Source of the DNA: Flaveria trinervia
Lineage: Eukaryota; Streptophyta; Magnoliopsida; Asterales; Asteraceae
DNA: 64,000 bases
Direction of reading: 5' to 3'
NCBI GenBank assembly: GCA_025506515.1
Contig: CM046453.1
Coordinates: forward strand, 41,361,727 to 41,425,726
Shown: positions 47,719 through 59,642 of the stretch, piece by piece
Numbering within the stretch: position 1 is the first letter of the stretch
Layout: each line of letters starts with the position of its first letter
Notes under the pieces: generated by a model
Told to the model about the DNA's origin: nothing
What the model saw: only the letters and a program-made list of their open reading frames with translations
The model's database searches: none
Made by a program: the position numbers and the translations under genes

Positions 47719-50700
47719 TTGTATTCTATCTTTGAACGACAAACTCTAAATTTTTCTGAGATAGTGTTTATGGAACTTAAGGATCTGGCTCAGAAACCTG
47801 TGACAAACAGATGGCTACTATATCCCAGGTTTCTGATGGCCATAATTTTAAATCAATTAAAATCTAATGGCCTTGTTGGTCTTGGAGTCCCTGCTCCAGC
47901 TGTTTTAGCTGAGGTATACTCCAGACATAACTCTGACCCTACTCTTAAAGGGGCTGCCCGGCTGCTCAAACCCAAGCAGAGAGAACTCACAGCCTCCACT
48001 TCCAGATCCAAAGTCCCCACCAAACCCACACCCCAAAAGCCCAAAAAGGCTACTCAAGGAGATGAGTCCCCTGAGGATGCCCCTGTACCACCATACAGGA
48101 AACACATACTGGTTTTAACCCCCCAGTCATGTCAAAGACTCAACCAGCTGAAACCGCACAGGTATCCTCTCAACAGGATCCTGTTGCAACAACAATTGGG
48201 GATACCACATTACTGGAACCTATCTAGGTTGAGAAGGTTACCATTGAAGAGCATCTCTCACCCTGGGTGCAATCTGCTTCTGACCAATCTCCAAATGCAT
48301 CCGCCCCTCAAAGCCCAACCTTATAGTTGCTAAAGTGCTGAGTCAGCTGTATTCCTCACCCCCTCCCCAGAAACCAATTAACACTGGGAATACCTCAACA
48401 ATTGAGGGAGAGGACCAAAATGCTACTGATAACCCACAGCACAGGGGTTATAATGTTCAATCTCCAAGTGTAGAAGAGGAGGTTAGAACATCTGGTCAGG
48501 CTGCCACTTCTACTGATTCAGCAAATGAACAGGATGAAGTTGGTACCATATATAAGACTCACCAGAGGCAACTGCCAATGAAGGACAAAGTCTTGAGGCA
48601 GGAAGTCCCGAGAACCAAGAACAAGGGGCACATGCATATACTGATCTACACTCAGGGCATGTACATCCTGATTCAATCAGGAGGTCAGATGATTCAGCAC
48701 ACACTAATGATGACCTGGGAGTTTTCTTTGATGTCTTAGCCCATAACACCATCCTGGAGACTGAGGTGAGCAGACTCAAAGAGCTGCTAGCCAAAATGTC
48801 TCAGGATGAAAGTCCATCTATCCCCATTGACCCACAGATGGCACCTTCATTTGAAGGTTCACGAAACACACAGCTAATACACTTAACTAAGCCACCAGCC
48901 ACTGCTTTTAGTACCACCTCTCAGGGACATAACCCCTCTGAGCAGATGGTCCTCTCTCTCATCACTCCCATCATCACTGAGATAGTACATAAAGCCATTG
49001 ATGAGAGGATCTCCTCAAATCTCCAAACACTTGTTGATGATGCTGTGCAAAAGTCACTTTCTGCCATTCAAACCCCTGAACCCAATGCACCCAAAAAGGG
49101 AGAGTCTAAGGTAGTAAAAGAAAGAAAGAGAAAGAGAATGGTCGATGAGAAACAACAAGAAAAAGAAAAGGAGCTAGAGAAAGAGAAAGAACTGATCACT
49201 TATAAAAGGAAGAAAAGTGCTGAAACACAAGTGCCTGTTGGAGAGAAATCCTTAGAAGATCTGGTTAAAGAAGCTGATGAAGCTCACAGCAGATCTATGG
49301 ACAGAATAATAGACCAACTCTTTAGACAGGGCTTTGATACAACCACTTTAGACACTGAGATCAGAACGCTGGAAGTTAAGGAAATACAAGAAAGATGGGC
49401 TAGTTACAGTGTGATGGATACGGAAAGGTTGGAGATAATGATCAGATTATTGCAAAATACTTGGGAAGATCATTGATTGAAATCAAATCATGGACCACAG
49501 ACAGTATTCTGGCAATAACCACCAGAATCTGTTCTTCTGAAGCATTCAATAAGGGGTTAATTATAGAAGCATTGGATGAGGCAGGTGTTGGGAAGAGAAC
49601 TGATATGGCCAAGCTCTCCAAAGCCAAACTTACCACAAAAATGCTAGATCAGCCTTCCCTAACTCCAACTCATAAACAACCAACTCCAAAACCTGCCAAC
49701 CCTATCCCTAAACCAAAACCACTCACAACTCAACCCACAAAACCAATTCTATTACCTCAAAAACCACCTCAAACCACACCCAGTGATGCACCCAGAAGGA
49801 GGAGAAAGGTGTTGAGGGTAGAAGAAGAAGAAGAAGAGGATGATAATGAAGATAGTCTGCCACCCAGTGATGCACCCAGAAGGAGGAGAAGGGTGTTGAG
49901 GGTAGAAGAAGAAGAAGAAGAGGATGATAATGAAGACAGTCTGCCAATCTCTGCTGTTCTCAAACTTAAAACACCTGAGCCCAGAAGTCAACAAATGATC
50001 ACACCTGACTTGCAAATGCAAATGGTGAAAGTGAAGATTGAAGAAGCAGAACAGCAGAAGCAGCATGATGAGCAATTTCTCAATATGGTTGACAAGGACT
50101 TCCCTCAGTCCTCATCCATTCAAGAAATGAAGAAACAAGCTCTGAGGCTGTACACTCTTAGACATACATTCCAACATCAAAGAGAAAGAGTGAGAATTTG
50201 GCCAGACCCCAGGGTAAGTTCCAGAATTCACAAGAAGAACATACCAAGTAGATATCATGGCCAAGTGAAAAAGACTTTGCATGCTGCAATTATGTTGGCT
50301 ATGGTAGTCTCACCCTGGGAGATTATAGAAGAATTCAAGAGAGCACACAACTCAAAGACAACCCCTCAATCTATACTTGAAAACAAAATGATCAAGAAGG
50401 GGCTGTATACAAGAGACTTGAAGATCTTCAAAAGAGTGAACTCCAGTTGTTAGTAGAAGGCTCTCATCCAGATGAATTCACATGCAGAGAGATCACAACT
50501 GTTGAGTTAAAGAATGGGAAGACAGTAAGATATCTGTCTGAATATTATAGCCCAGAGTTCTTCTTTGAGGGAGAAGCAGAAGAACTCACCAAGGAGGAAC
50601 AAGTTGTTCTCCTTGAGGCCTATGCAAGAGAGTCTTATAGACTCATCAATGGGAATTACGTTTCATGGTTGGGACAAGACTCTGTGTCCAGTTTCCCCAA

Positions 50701-50779
50701 GATAGATTTCCCTTCCATACTTAGCCAATCAAAAGATCAAAAACCTTTTCCCGGCCTGTGCTTACATGATTACCTCTGA
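47719..50779 (+). pseudogene. ORF3 of element VI (lacks its own N-terminus)
   Basis: Joins ORF3 at YSIFERQTLNFSE, then WLLYPRFLMAIILNQLKSNG, a Pro/Lys linker, coiled basic KERKRKRMVDEKQQEKEKE (49117), EQLFRQ-like DQLFRQGFDTTTLDTEIRTL (49313), an acidic segment duplicated in tandem (84-bp units at 49779 and 49863, RVEEEEEEDDNED twice), RIWPDPRVSSRIHKKNIPSR, and YLSEYYSPEFFFEGEAEELT (50530). Frameshifts occur near 48330, 48740, 49470 and 50440. The usual stop after ESYRL is lost, giving a spurious extension to 50779. Confidence 0.78.
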
Positions 50780-50866
50780 ACCTGATCAAGAGGGTGTTCC
50801 TACCAAAGAATAAGTGGGATCATCAATAAACTTAGAGGATTTGGCTGCATTGGTTCAGGGGGAGTT

Positions 50867-51646
50867 TGTTGGACCAAAAGAACCAATGAGCCTGATCAGA
50901 AAAACCTCTAAGTCCCATAGACATTACAACTTCTGAAGAAGATCAAAACAGCTGAAGACATCAGCTGATTACAAGGTTTGAAGACAAAGTCTAAAGACAA
51001 GATCTGAAGATTTCTACTAAAGACAAAGTCTGAAAGTAAAGTACTGAAGACAAAGTCTGAAAGTGAAGTACTGAAGACAAAGTCTGAAGCTATCAGCTGA
51101 AGACAATGTCTGAAGTAAAAGTCTAAAGAACAAAGACTGAAGACAAAGATGAAAAAACAAAGACTGAAGACTAGAGTGATCAGTAGTTGTCATAACAGCT
51201 GAAGTTATTAACTTCAGTAGTTGTGATGGTTTTCCTTTTCAGTACTTGTAATTTACCTTTTCAGTAGTTTATAGTTTCAGTAGTTTTAGTTCAGTAGTTT
51301 TATGTTTTTGTACTTAGCACTCTGAGATGTGATCAGTTGTTGAGAACATTCTTAGTAATTTGCATAGTTTCAGTTGTTTGTATAAATCTGTTAGATGTCA
51401 CTATCAAGTGACATCGGCAGACGTCACATTTCTTATATAAGGAATGTTGACCTAATTGTAACGTGTGACATTCAGCCACCACGAAAATATTTGAATGAAA
51501 TATTCCTTTTGTAGAATTCTCTCTCTCTATAACCGTGTGTTTTTCTATTGAATATCAATTGAGTTCTTGCTAAATTTTCTAATTCATTGTTCGAATTCCA
51601 CTGCAATCTACTCTAATTGATCAAACTTAGATCACTGATCCTAACA
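50867..51646 (+). repeat. 3' LTR of element VI
   Basis: 780 bp, preceded by the polypurine tract CAGGGGGAGTT. TATATAA at 51434-51440 with GACGTCA 8 bases upstream. Ends CCTAACA, then the GTTTA duplication. Confidence 0.93.
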
Positions 51647-51651
51647 GTTTA

Positions 51652-51704
51652 TATTACTCGTCACCCCTTATTGGAACTCTGTTGATTGTGTTAACCAAGG
51701 ATAA
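51652..51704. other. Unassigned DNA between elements VI and VII
   Basis: 53 bp continuing 45292-45465 after the VI insertion. Nothing recognised. Confidence 0.6.
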
Positions 51705-52578
51705 TGTTGGACCAAAGGAACCAATGAGCCTGATCAGAAAAACCTCTAAGTCCCACAGACATCACAACAACTGCTGAAGACTTGACCAGCTGTTTGACAA
51801 AGTCTGAAGAGCAACAACTGAAGAACAAAGTACTAAAGACTTCAACAGCTGAAGACCAAAGTCTGAAGATCAACAGCTGAAGACTAAAGTACTGAAGACT
51901 TCAAAAGCTGAAGACTAAAGTACCGAAGACTTCAACAGCTGAAGACCAAAGTCTGAAGATCAACAGCTGAAGACTAAAGTACTGAAGATCAACAACTGAA
52001 GTACAAAGACTGAAGACAACAGCTGAACACATCAGCTGATGACAACAGCTGAAGTTCAAGTACAAGTACTGAAGCCTTCAGAGTTTGTTACAATAGCTGA
52101 AGAAGCATTCTTCAGTTGTTGTGATGGTTTCCTTTCAGTAGTTTTCTTTTCTATTTCAGTACTTGTAAAACGACTGAAGAGCATGTTCTTGGTCGTTGTA
52201 GTTTCAGTAGTTTTCTTTTCAGTAGTTGTAGTGATAGTTAACACTTAGTATTTTTGTAAGAAGATGTCAGCTATTTGACATCTTCAGTAGTTGTGTTAAC
52301 TATCAGTAGTTTGAATAATTCTGTTAGATGTCACTATCAAGTGACATCAGCAGACGTCACATCTCCTATATAAGAGATGTTGACCTAATTGTACGTGTGA
52401 CATTCTGTTACCACAAAAGCGCATATTGAATGAAATATCTTTCGCAGAATTCTCTCTCTCTATAACCGTTTACTCTTATATTGAATATCAGTTGTGTTCT
52501 TGTGAATTGTCTAATTCATTGTTTGATTTCCGCTGCAATACTCTCTAATCAATCAAACGTAGATCACTGATCCTAACA
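51705..52578 (+). repeat. 5' LTR of element VII
   Basis: TGTTGGACC...CCTAACA. The U3 has tandem units of about 66 bp built from CAGCTG, AGTACT and CTGAAGAC words (51830-51990). GACGTCA 52353-52359, TATATAA 52367-52373. Confidence 0.93.
52353..52373 (+). promoter_or_regulatory. LTR core promoter of element VII
   Basis: Palindromic GACGTCA followed after 7 bases by TATATAA, repeated in the 3' LTR (63638-63658). Predicted promoter for the gag-pol transcript. Confidence 0.6.
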
Positions 52579-52580
52579 AA

Positions 52581-52592
52581 TGGTATCAGAGC
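52581..52592 (+). other. Primer binding site of element VII
   Basis: Perfect TGGTATCAGAGC, initiator tRNA-Met type, two bases inside the LTR. Confidence 0.95.
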
Positions 52593-52806
52593 TGGTTAAT
52601 CATTGATCGATCTAACAATTGATCATTGAAACTGCTATTTGATATCTATGTTTGATTGAATTAGCATATTTGCAAGAATTGGTTATAGATTATTGAATTT
52701 CTGCTGTTTTCATTTATTCACTTTGAGCTCTCTCTTCGTTCAATTTGGTTTGTTGTGTTTTGTTCTAAATCTGCTAAAGCTTATTTGAATTTGGTTGAAT
52801 CTGAGA

Positions 52807-55712
52807 ATGACTACTCCTTCTAATGACCCTCACAATACCGGTTCCTCAACCAAGCCTCCGATGCTGGTTAGGACTGAGTATAACATATGGCAACGAAGGA
52901 TGCTTCATCACCTGTATGTTAACAGTTCAGGTTGTTGGACATCTGTGGTACATGGTCCACACAAGCCTATGGTGAACAATCCGGAAACCAACCAAATGGT
53001 TCCGAAGAAGAAGGAACAATACTCAGATGAAGATCAGAAACTGTTTGAGATTGATGCTAAAGCGCATGGTATTCTGGCCATGGCTTTGCCTAATGAAATC
53101 TATTCAGGGCTTATGCATCATGAAACTGCTCATGACCTCTGGAATGCACTGAAGGAACAATTCGGTGGAACAGAGGAGGTTTTAGCAAACAACAGAGAAA
53201 TCCTTGCCCAACAATATGAGACATTCTCTCATAGGAAGGGTGAGACACCGACTCAACAGTTTGAGCGGTTTTCCTGTTTGATCTCTGAGCTGAAAATGGT
53301 CAAACAGGAATACACCAATAGCCAGATGAATAATAGATTCCTCAGATCACTGCCTGAGAGACCACACATACACTATTGTCCTACGCTCCAGTGCAAATCT
53401 GGATAGCCTATCTCTCACCCAACTTCATGGGAAACTGCTTACATTCGAGAGAGAGATAGAGCAGAAAAGGAAACTGGCATCATCAGGAAAGCTCACTGAT
53501 GACTTTGTACCAGGGAATACTGCCTTGGTTGGTCATGAGTCAGAATATGCTGCATCTGAAAGCAATTATGATGAGCATATAGATTTCTCTTCAAATAGTT
53601 CTGATCATGCATTTGCTCATGTTGATAGTCAATCAAGCTGTAATAGTGACAATTTATGCTTCATCATGGATGATCTGAAGGGTATTGCTGATGATGATTT
53701 AGAAGAGATGGATATTCTAAGCCAAATGGCCTTAGTTAATATCAGATCTCAAAATATCTACAAGAGAACTGGCAGGAAATTTCCTGGACTCTTTGGCAAA
53801 ACCAAAGTTGGTTTGACAAGAGTAAGTTGAGGTGTCACAAATGCCAAAGGCTTGGACACTTTGCAAGAGAGTGTAGATCAACTGGATCTAACTCCTCTAC
53901 ACCTTTGTCACTTTCCCAAGCACTAGTCCACAAAACAGAGGGCAACATCCTGCGAGTTCTAGTCATCATTCACACCTTATATCTCCTGCATACTTTGTCC
54001 CTCAGGGTCCAATGTCATATCCATATCCCTGCTATTACATGCCTCAGCCAAATCCGGTTCAAGCTCCTATTGCACAACAGCCACAAGCATTACCTGAATC
54101 TCTACCTTCCCAATCTCATCAACAATCCCAACCTCAACAACACAGCTTTTTCACCCCAGGAGTTGTTGACTGGAGCAGTTTACCAGATGATATGTCTGGT
54201 CATGAACAACTATTCTCTGGTGCTGGTCAACATTGAGGTGATAGTCCTTTCGGAAACCTTGCTCTTATGGCTCTGGAGTCTGCTGATACCTCATCCTCTA
54301 ATGCCTCCACACCACATGCATCACAGGTATCCTCTGAGGCCAAAGCCAAGCTATGTTCTGAAACATGCATAGCTGCATTTGCATCTATTAGAGAAGCAAA
54401 TGTAGCTTTAATTAACAAGAACATTGAGCTAGAACAAATAATTTCCAAAAGAAAAGCTGAATTTGAGTCTGTGCTTAATGATAAGAATGATGAGATTTAC
54501 AAACTTAAATGCCAAATCACTGATGATAAGACTAGGGAAGAGGTACTTCTAGAGAAGTACAGAGACCTCAAAGAAACACTTGCAACTACCCAGGTAGAGT
54601 GTGGTTGATGGGTACATTCTTGCAAGGGTTTTGAAATGCTTCTTAGTAAGCAGTCTGCTTCCAATGTGAAGTTCGGCATTGGTTATAATCACACAGCTCC
54701 TCCTACAGATTTTACTCCCATAGCAGAGGTAAAATCTGACGGAGAAAGCAATAACCAATCCTTTTCATCATGTGATCTACTATCTGATACAACACCATCA
54801 GAGGTTGAAGTCAGCATTAATTCCTCTCAGAACCTATCAGCTGATGTTGATGGTTCAAATGCTGACACTCACATGATCAAAAAGTTGATCACTCCAGGTG
54901 GTATTTCACAAAGTACTGAAAGTACCAAAGAGCATGTCATAACACCTGGAGAGCAAACCCAAACTACTACATGTACTAAAGGGAAGAAAACTACAAGTAG
55001 AAGGGTGGGAAAACTAATGAAGAAGATATCAAGAAAGTATGTACTAAAGGGAAGAAAACTGCTAGTACTGATAGCACACTGCTGAAGAATAAGTCTTCAG
55101 TAGCTTCATCTTCTTCAGCAGATGATCAACATAAGATGAAGAAAAAGCCATATGAAATATGTGGCTTATTCAATCATCTTATCATGATTGTGGTATAAAA
55201 AGGGCTCCAATTATTCAATCATCTTACTCATGATTGTGGTATAAAAAGGCTCCAAACTCAAACATAATAAGAACATTAAAAAGCAAATGGATAAAATGAA
55301 AACTAAGTTTGAAACCAAATTTGTACCAGCAACATCAAAACCTGTGACCCCTAAATCCAAAAAGAAATCCAAAAAGCAAGGGGTTAATCAGGCAACAGCT
55401 GAGGTTGATCAAAGGGAGATGGTACAACACAGGAATCCATCAATCTCAAGCACTAATGTGTTTGATGAGCTGAAGGCTTTATCACAGAATCAGACACAAC
55501 TTGTTATGATGGTTCAACATCTATTGGGGAGAGTCAACCAATTAGATGCTCCTGTGCTGAAACCACAGAGAAGAAAATCCATGCCAAAGGATTCTTCTTC
55601 TTCACCATCTCCATCCCCTCAGGCTGTTATTCATAGCAAATCTGTTAGTTTACCATCTGTTGATGTGAATAGACCCAAAACCAAAAAGGTTTGGGTCTCA
55701 AAAACTAACTAA
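52807..55712 (+). pseudogene. gag: gag of element VII
   Basis: Starts MTTPSNDPHNTGSSTKPPML. The capsid-like N-terminal domain is open to 53406, then frameshifts near 53360 (LPERPHIHY) and 53820. Acidic MDDLKGIADDDLEEMDILSQ (53667); zinc knuckle CHKCQRLGHFAREC (53833); Gln-rich segment; coiled coil (54390-54600); a TGA at 54606; basic region. A second knuckle-like CXXC...NH...DC near 55160 is disturbed by a tandem duplication of about 48 bp (55166-55256). Ends at TAA 55710-55712, with pol continuing in the same frame. Confidence 0.88.
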
Positions 55713-58700
55713 TTGTTTATGATTGCAGGTTCTTCAGCATGCCAAAGTAGCATCTGGTATGTAGACAGTGGAGGATCTATGCATATGACAGGGAACAACT
55801 CTATTCTTCATGACTACTCTCAAGGAAAGAAGGGGTTTGTTTCTTTTGGCAATGATGCTAAGGGTTACATCATTGGCAAAGGCTTTGTCTCCAATGGGGA
55901 AATAAAGTTTGATGAAGTTAATCATGTGGAAAATCTCAAATACAATCTCTTGAGTGTCAGTCAAATGTGTGATAAAGATCATGTTGCTCTTTTCACCAGT
56001 CAAAACTGTAGGATTCTGTCATCCAAAGTTCTGAATTTGATCGATAAGGTGTTGGATGATCACACTCTCCTGAGGGCCAACAGGACAGGAAGAGTGTATT
56101 CGTTAGATCTTTCCAAGAAAATAGCTCTCAAAGGCCATCCTTGCCTATTTTCCAAAGCCTCTCCTCAGGAATCTAAACTGTGGCACAGAAGGCTGGGTCA
56201 TGTTAATATCAAAAACATGAATCAGCTGATCCACAATAGTTTAGTGAGAGGTTTACCAATAAAGGAGTCCCACTGTGATGAAACCTGCACTGCTTGTTTA
56301 AAAGGAAAACAGCACAAAGTCTCATTCCCTCCTATTGAGGAACCTAAGTCCACTACCTGCTTGCAGTTACTGCACATGGATCTATTTGGTCCTGTGAGAG
56401 TGATGAGCATGGCAAAGAAGAATACTGTCTGGTAATTGTGGATGATTACTCCAGATTTGTATGGACTTTCTTTCTGCATTCAAAGGATGAGGTTGCTCAG
56501 AAGATTATAAACTTTATGTTGTATGTTGAGAAGCAGTATTCCCTATCAGTCAAGTGTATAAGGAGTGAGACTGGAACTGAATTTAGAAACCATACACTTG
56601 ATGATTTTTATCTTTCAAAGGGAATCAAAAGGCAGTTTAGCATCCCAAGAACTCCAGAACAAAATGGAGTAGTGGAGAGAAAGAACAGGACCCTAATTGA
56701 AGCTGCAAGTCTATGTTGGCTCACTCTGGTTTGCCACTGACCTTTTGGGTTGAAGCTGTTAACACAGCTTGCTATGTGCAGAATAGAGCCTTAGTAAATC
56801 AGAGGTGATGAAGACTCCATATGAATTTTTACAGTACTTGGCTCCTCTAATTTCATTTTTCAGAGCCTTTGGATGTCCCTGTTTCATTCTCAACACAAAG
56901 GATCAACTCCACAAATTTGATCCTAAGGTGGATGCAGGGTATTTTGTTGGTTATTCATCTACTTGCAAGGCATACAGAGTCTTCAAATGCAGAACAAAGA
57001 TAGTTGAAGAGATTCTGCATGTGAAGTTTAATGAATCTCCAAAGGACAAGATTCCATAAAACCGTGTAGAGTTGTTTGATCTGGACATACTGCAATATGT
57101 TCCTTATCGACCTCCAGCTGTTGCAGATCATGTGGATAAATCATCTTCTGCAGCATGTCTTCTACCTGGTGGTATTGATGATGATGATAATATCAATACT
57201 CACCTATTCAAGTTTAGTGGTCAACTGCCTAAGTCTGCTAAACTTGATGTTCCTGTAGCTTCTGCAGTTCCATCCACAACAAATGCTGATGAGATATCTG
57301 ATTCCTCTACATCTTTTGATTTACCATCTAATTCTTGGTTTCAAGAGTCTGCATCACCATCTACTTCTGCTGAAGGTTCTACAAACACTTGCACAGATCT
57401 CATTGTTTATCAAGAGCTGAAGAATCACCCAATGTCTCAATTATTGGTGATATCAATGCTGGAGTTTCAACAAGAAGTCAATTGTCTAACTTCTGTTTCT
57501 ATGCTCTCTTCATTAGTCAGCTAGAGCCAAAGAACTATCATGTTGCTTTGAGAGACAATGGATGGGTTGAAGCCATGCAGCTTGAGCTACTTCAGTTCAA
57601 GAAACAGCAAGTGTAGGAACTGGTTCCTCTACCCCCAGGTAAGTGTGCAATAGGCACTAAATGGGTGTTAGGAATAAAACTGATGAAAATGGGCTTATTG
57701 TTAAGAACAAGGCTAGACTGGTTGTATAAGGGTTTTCACAAGAAGAAGGTATTGATTATGATGAAACCTTTGCCCCTGTAGCCAGACTAGAGGCAATTAG
57801 ATTGTTCTTAGCCTATGCTGCATTCCACAATCTTAAAGTTTTTCAAATGGATGTCAAAAGTGCATTTTTATATGGTAAAATAAAAGAAGAGGTTTATGTC
57901 TGTCAACCACCAGTTTTTGAGGATAATAAACATCCTGATTTGGTGTATAAACTTGATAAGGCTCTTTATGGGTTGAAGCAAGCTCCTAGAGCCTGGTATG
58001 AAACACTTTCCAATTTTCTTCTTAAAAATAATTTCACTAGAGGCTCCATAGATAAAAATTTGTTTATTAAGAAAGTGGATCAGCATAAGCTACTTGTTCA
58101 AATTTATGTTGATGATATTATTTTTGCAATCTCTGATCCCCAGTTGTGTGATGATTTTACATGTTTAATGAAACAAAGGTTTGAAATGAGTGCAATGGGA
58201 GAATTACAGTTCTTTCTAGGCTTACAAATCAAACAAAAGGCTGATGGAACCTTTATTCATCAGTCAAAATATACAAAAGATCTTTTGAAAAAGTTTGATT
58301 TACAAAATTGTAAGCCCTGTTCTACTCCCATGTGCAACACCACACAACTGGATGCAGATCAGAATGGTAAAGCTGTTGATGAAACACTTTACAGATGTAT
58401 GATTGGGTCCTTGATGTACTTAACAACTTCTAGACCAGATATCATGTTTGCAACTTGTGTTTGTGCTAGATTTCAGGCTGCTCCTAAAGAGTCTCATTTG
58501 ATTGCAGTCAAGAGGATCTTTAGATATTTGCAAGGTACACAATCTCTAGGTTTATGGTATTCCACTGGACACTCATGCAAATTAGTTGCTTTCTCTGATA
58601 GTGACTATGCAGGGTGTAAGTTAACCAGAAAGTCAACTTCTGGTGGATGTCAATTCCTAGGCAACTGTTTGATTTCTTGGCAGAGTAAGAAACAAACATT

Positions 58701-59027
58701 TGTTGCTACATCCACTGCTGAAGCAGAGTACATTGCAGCTGCAAGTTGTACTTCTCAGGTACTCTGGCTTCAGAACCAACTTTTGGATTATGGCATTACA
58801 GAGGCTAAGACTCCATTATTAATGGATAGTGCTTCAGCTCTGTGCATTGTCAAAAATCAAGTCCAACACTCTAGGACCAAACATATAGAGATCAGACATC
58901 ATTTTATCTGATTGATCCAAAGTTTGTGCGTAGTGCTGATGAGCTTGTAGACATTTTTACTAAGCCTTTGGATAGTTCAACTTTCCAAAACCTAGTGTTA
59001 AGGCTTGGTATGCTGCAGCTAGAATAA
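55713..59027 (+). pseudogene. pol: pol of element VII (protease, integrase, RT, RNase H)
   Basis: Protease WYVDSGGSMHMTGN (55757); SVSQMCDKDHVALF; pre-integrase HRRLGHVNIKN (56184) with the CTACLKGKQ zinc motif (56287); integrase MDLFGP, then frameshift near 56430, DDYSRFVWTFFLHSKDE, RSETGTEF (the second catalytic Asp is Glu here; element I keeps RSDNGTEF), PEQNGVVERKNR; deletion near 56708; FVGYSSTCKAYRVF; RT open from 57802 with FQMDVKSAFLYGKIKEEVYV, GLKQAPRAWYE, IYVDDIIFA (58105), FEMSAMGELQFFLGLQ; RNase H SDSDYAGCKLTRKSTSGG (58594) and STAEAEYIAA. A small deletion at 58910 removes residues before DPKFV. Stop TAA at 59025. Confidence 0.92.
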
Positions 59028-59642
59028 GTGATAACTACTGATGATCTCAGTAAATAAGTACTGATGATCATTAGTAATCATATCACATATAGTACTGATT
59101 CTGTTAAAACAACAGATCAAGTTACAACTACTGATGTAGTTATAACTACTGATATCAGTAAAAACAGATCAAGTACTGATGTCCTATGAAACAACTGAAA
59201 ACAGCAAAAAGACTGATGAGTAAGTGTTGAGGACAGTATGAAACAACTGAAAGGCTAAGAATTGACGAAAACTACTGATGAGAATTTTCTCTTTAGTTGT
59301 TTCTACAACTGCTGTTTCACCCTAAATAGCTGATGACAAAATCATGTCCTCAGTAGTTTCACAACTACTGATGACTAAACCAAGTCTTCAGTTGTTTTCA
59401 AACATTTGAAGCCAAAACCATGGTTTTCAGTAGTTTTATAACTGCTGATGCCTAAAACCAAGACTTTAGTTGTTTCAATCTCTGAAAGGGTAATACCATG
59501 TCATCAGTCATTTAAAACTACTGATGATTAACACCAAACCCTTCAGTTGTTTTCTAACCCTTACCCTATAAATACCTAATCTTACAGAGCTTCATTATCT
59601 CCAAACCTAACGTTCAAAACCTCCAAATCTTCTCTCACATTA
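59028..59642 (+). repeat. pol-ORF3 spacer with LTR-like motif array (element VII)
   Basis: About 615 bp of non-coding DNA packed with AACTACTGATG, CAGTAGTT and TTCAGTTGTTT words, as in the LTR U3 and in the spacer of I. It ends with a TATA box and a C/A-rich leader before ORF3. Confidence 0.8.
59567..59574 (+). promoter_or_regulatory. TATA box upstream of ORF3 (element VII)
   Basis: TATAAATA in CCCTATAAATACC, 76 bp before the ORF3 ATG at 59643. Element I has the same at 72 bp. Predicted internal promoter. Confidence 0.58.

Larger units (their letters stand above)
45466..51646 (+). mobile_element. Element VI: deleted and internally inverted member of the element I family
   Basis: LTRs 45466-46235 and 50867-51646 with a perfect target duplication GTTTA (45461-45465, 51647-51651). 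Inside: primer site, the first 35 codons of gag, an inverted block (pol end, spacer, ORF3 start), a second short gag fragment in direct orientation, then the rest of ORF3 and the polypurine tract. Most of gag and all of protease, integrase and RT are gone. Intact ends imply that this rearranged form may be what integrated. It could only move with enzymes from another family member. Confidence 0.93.
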
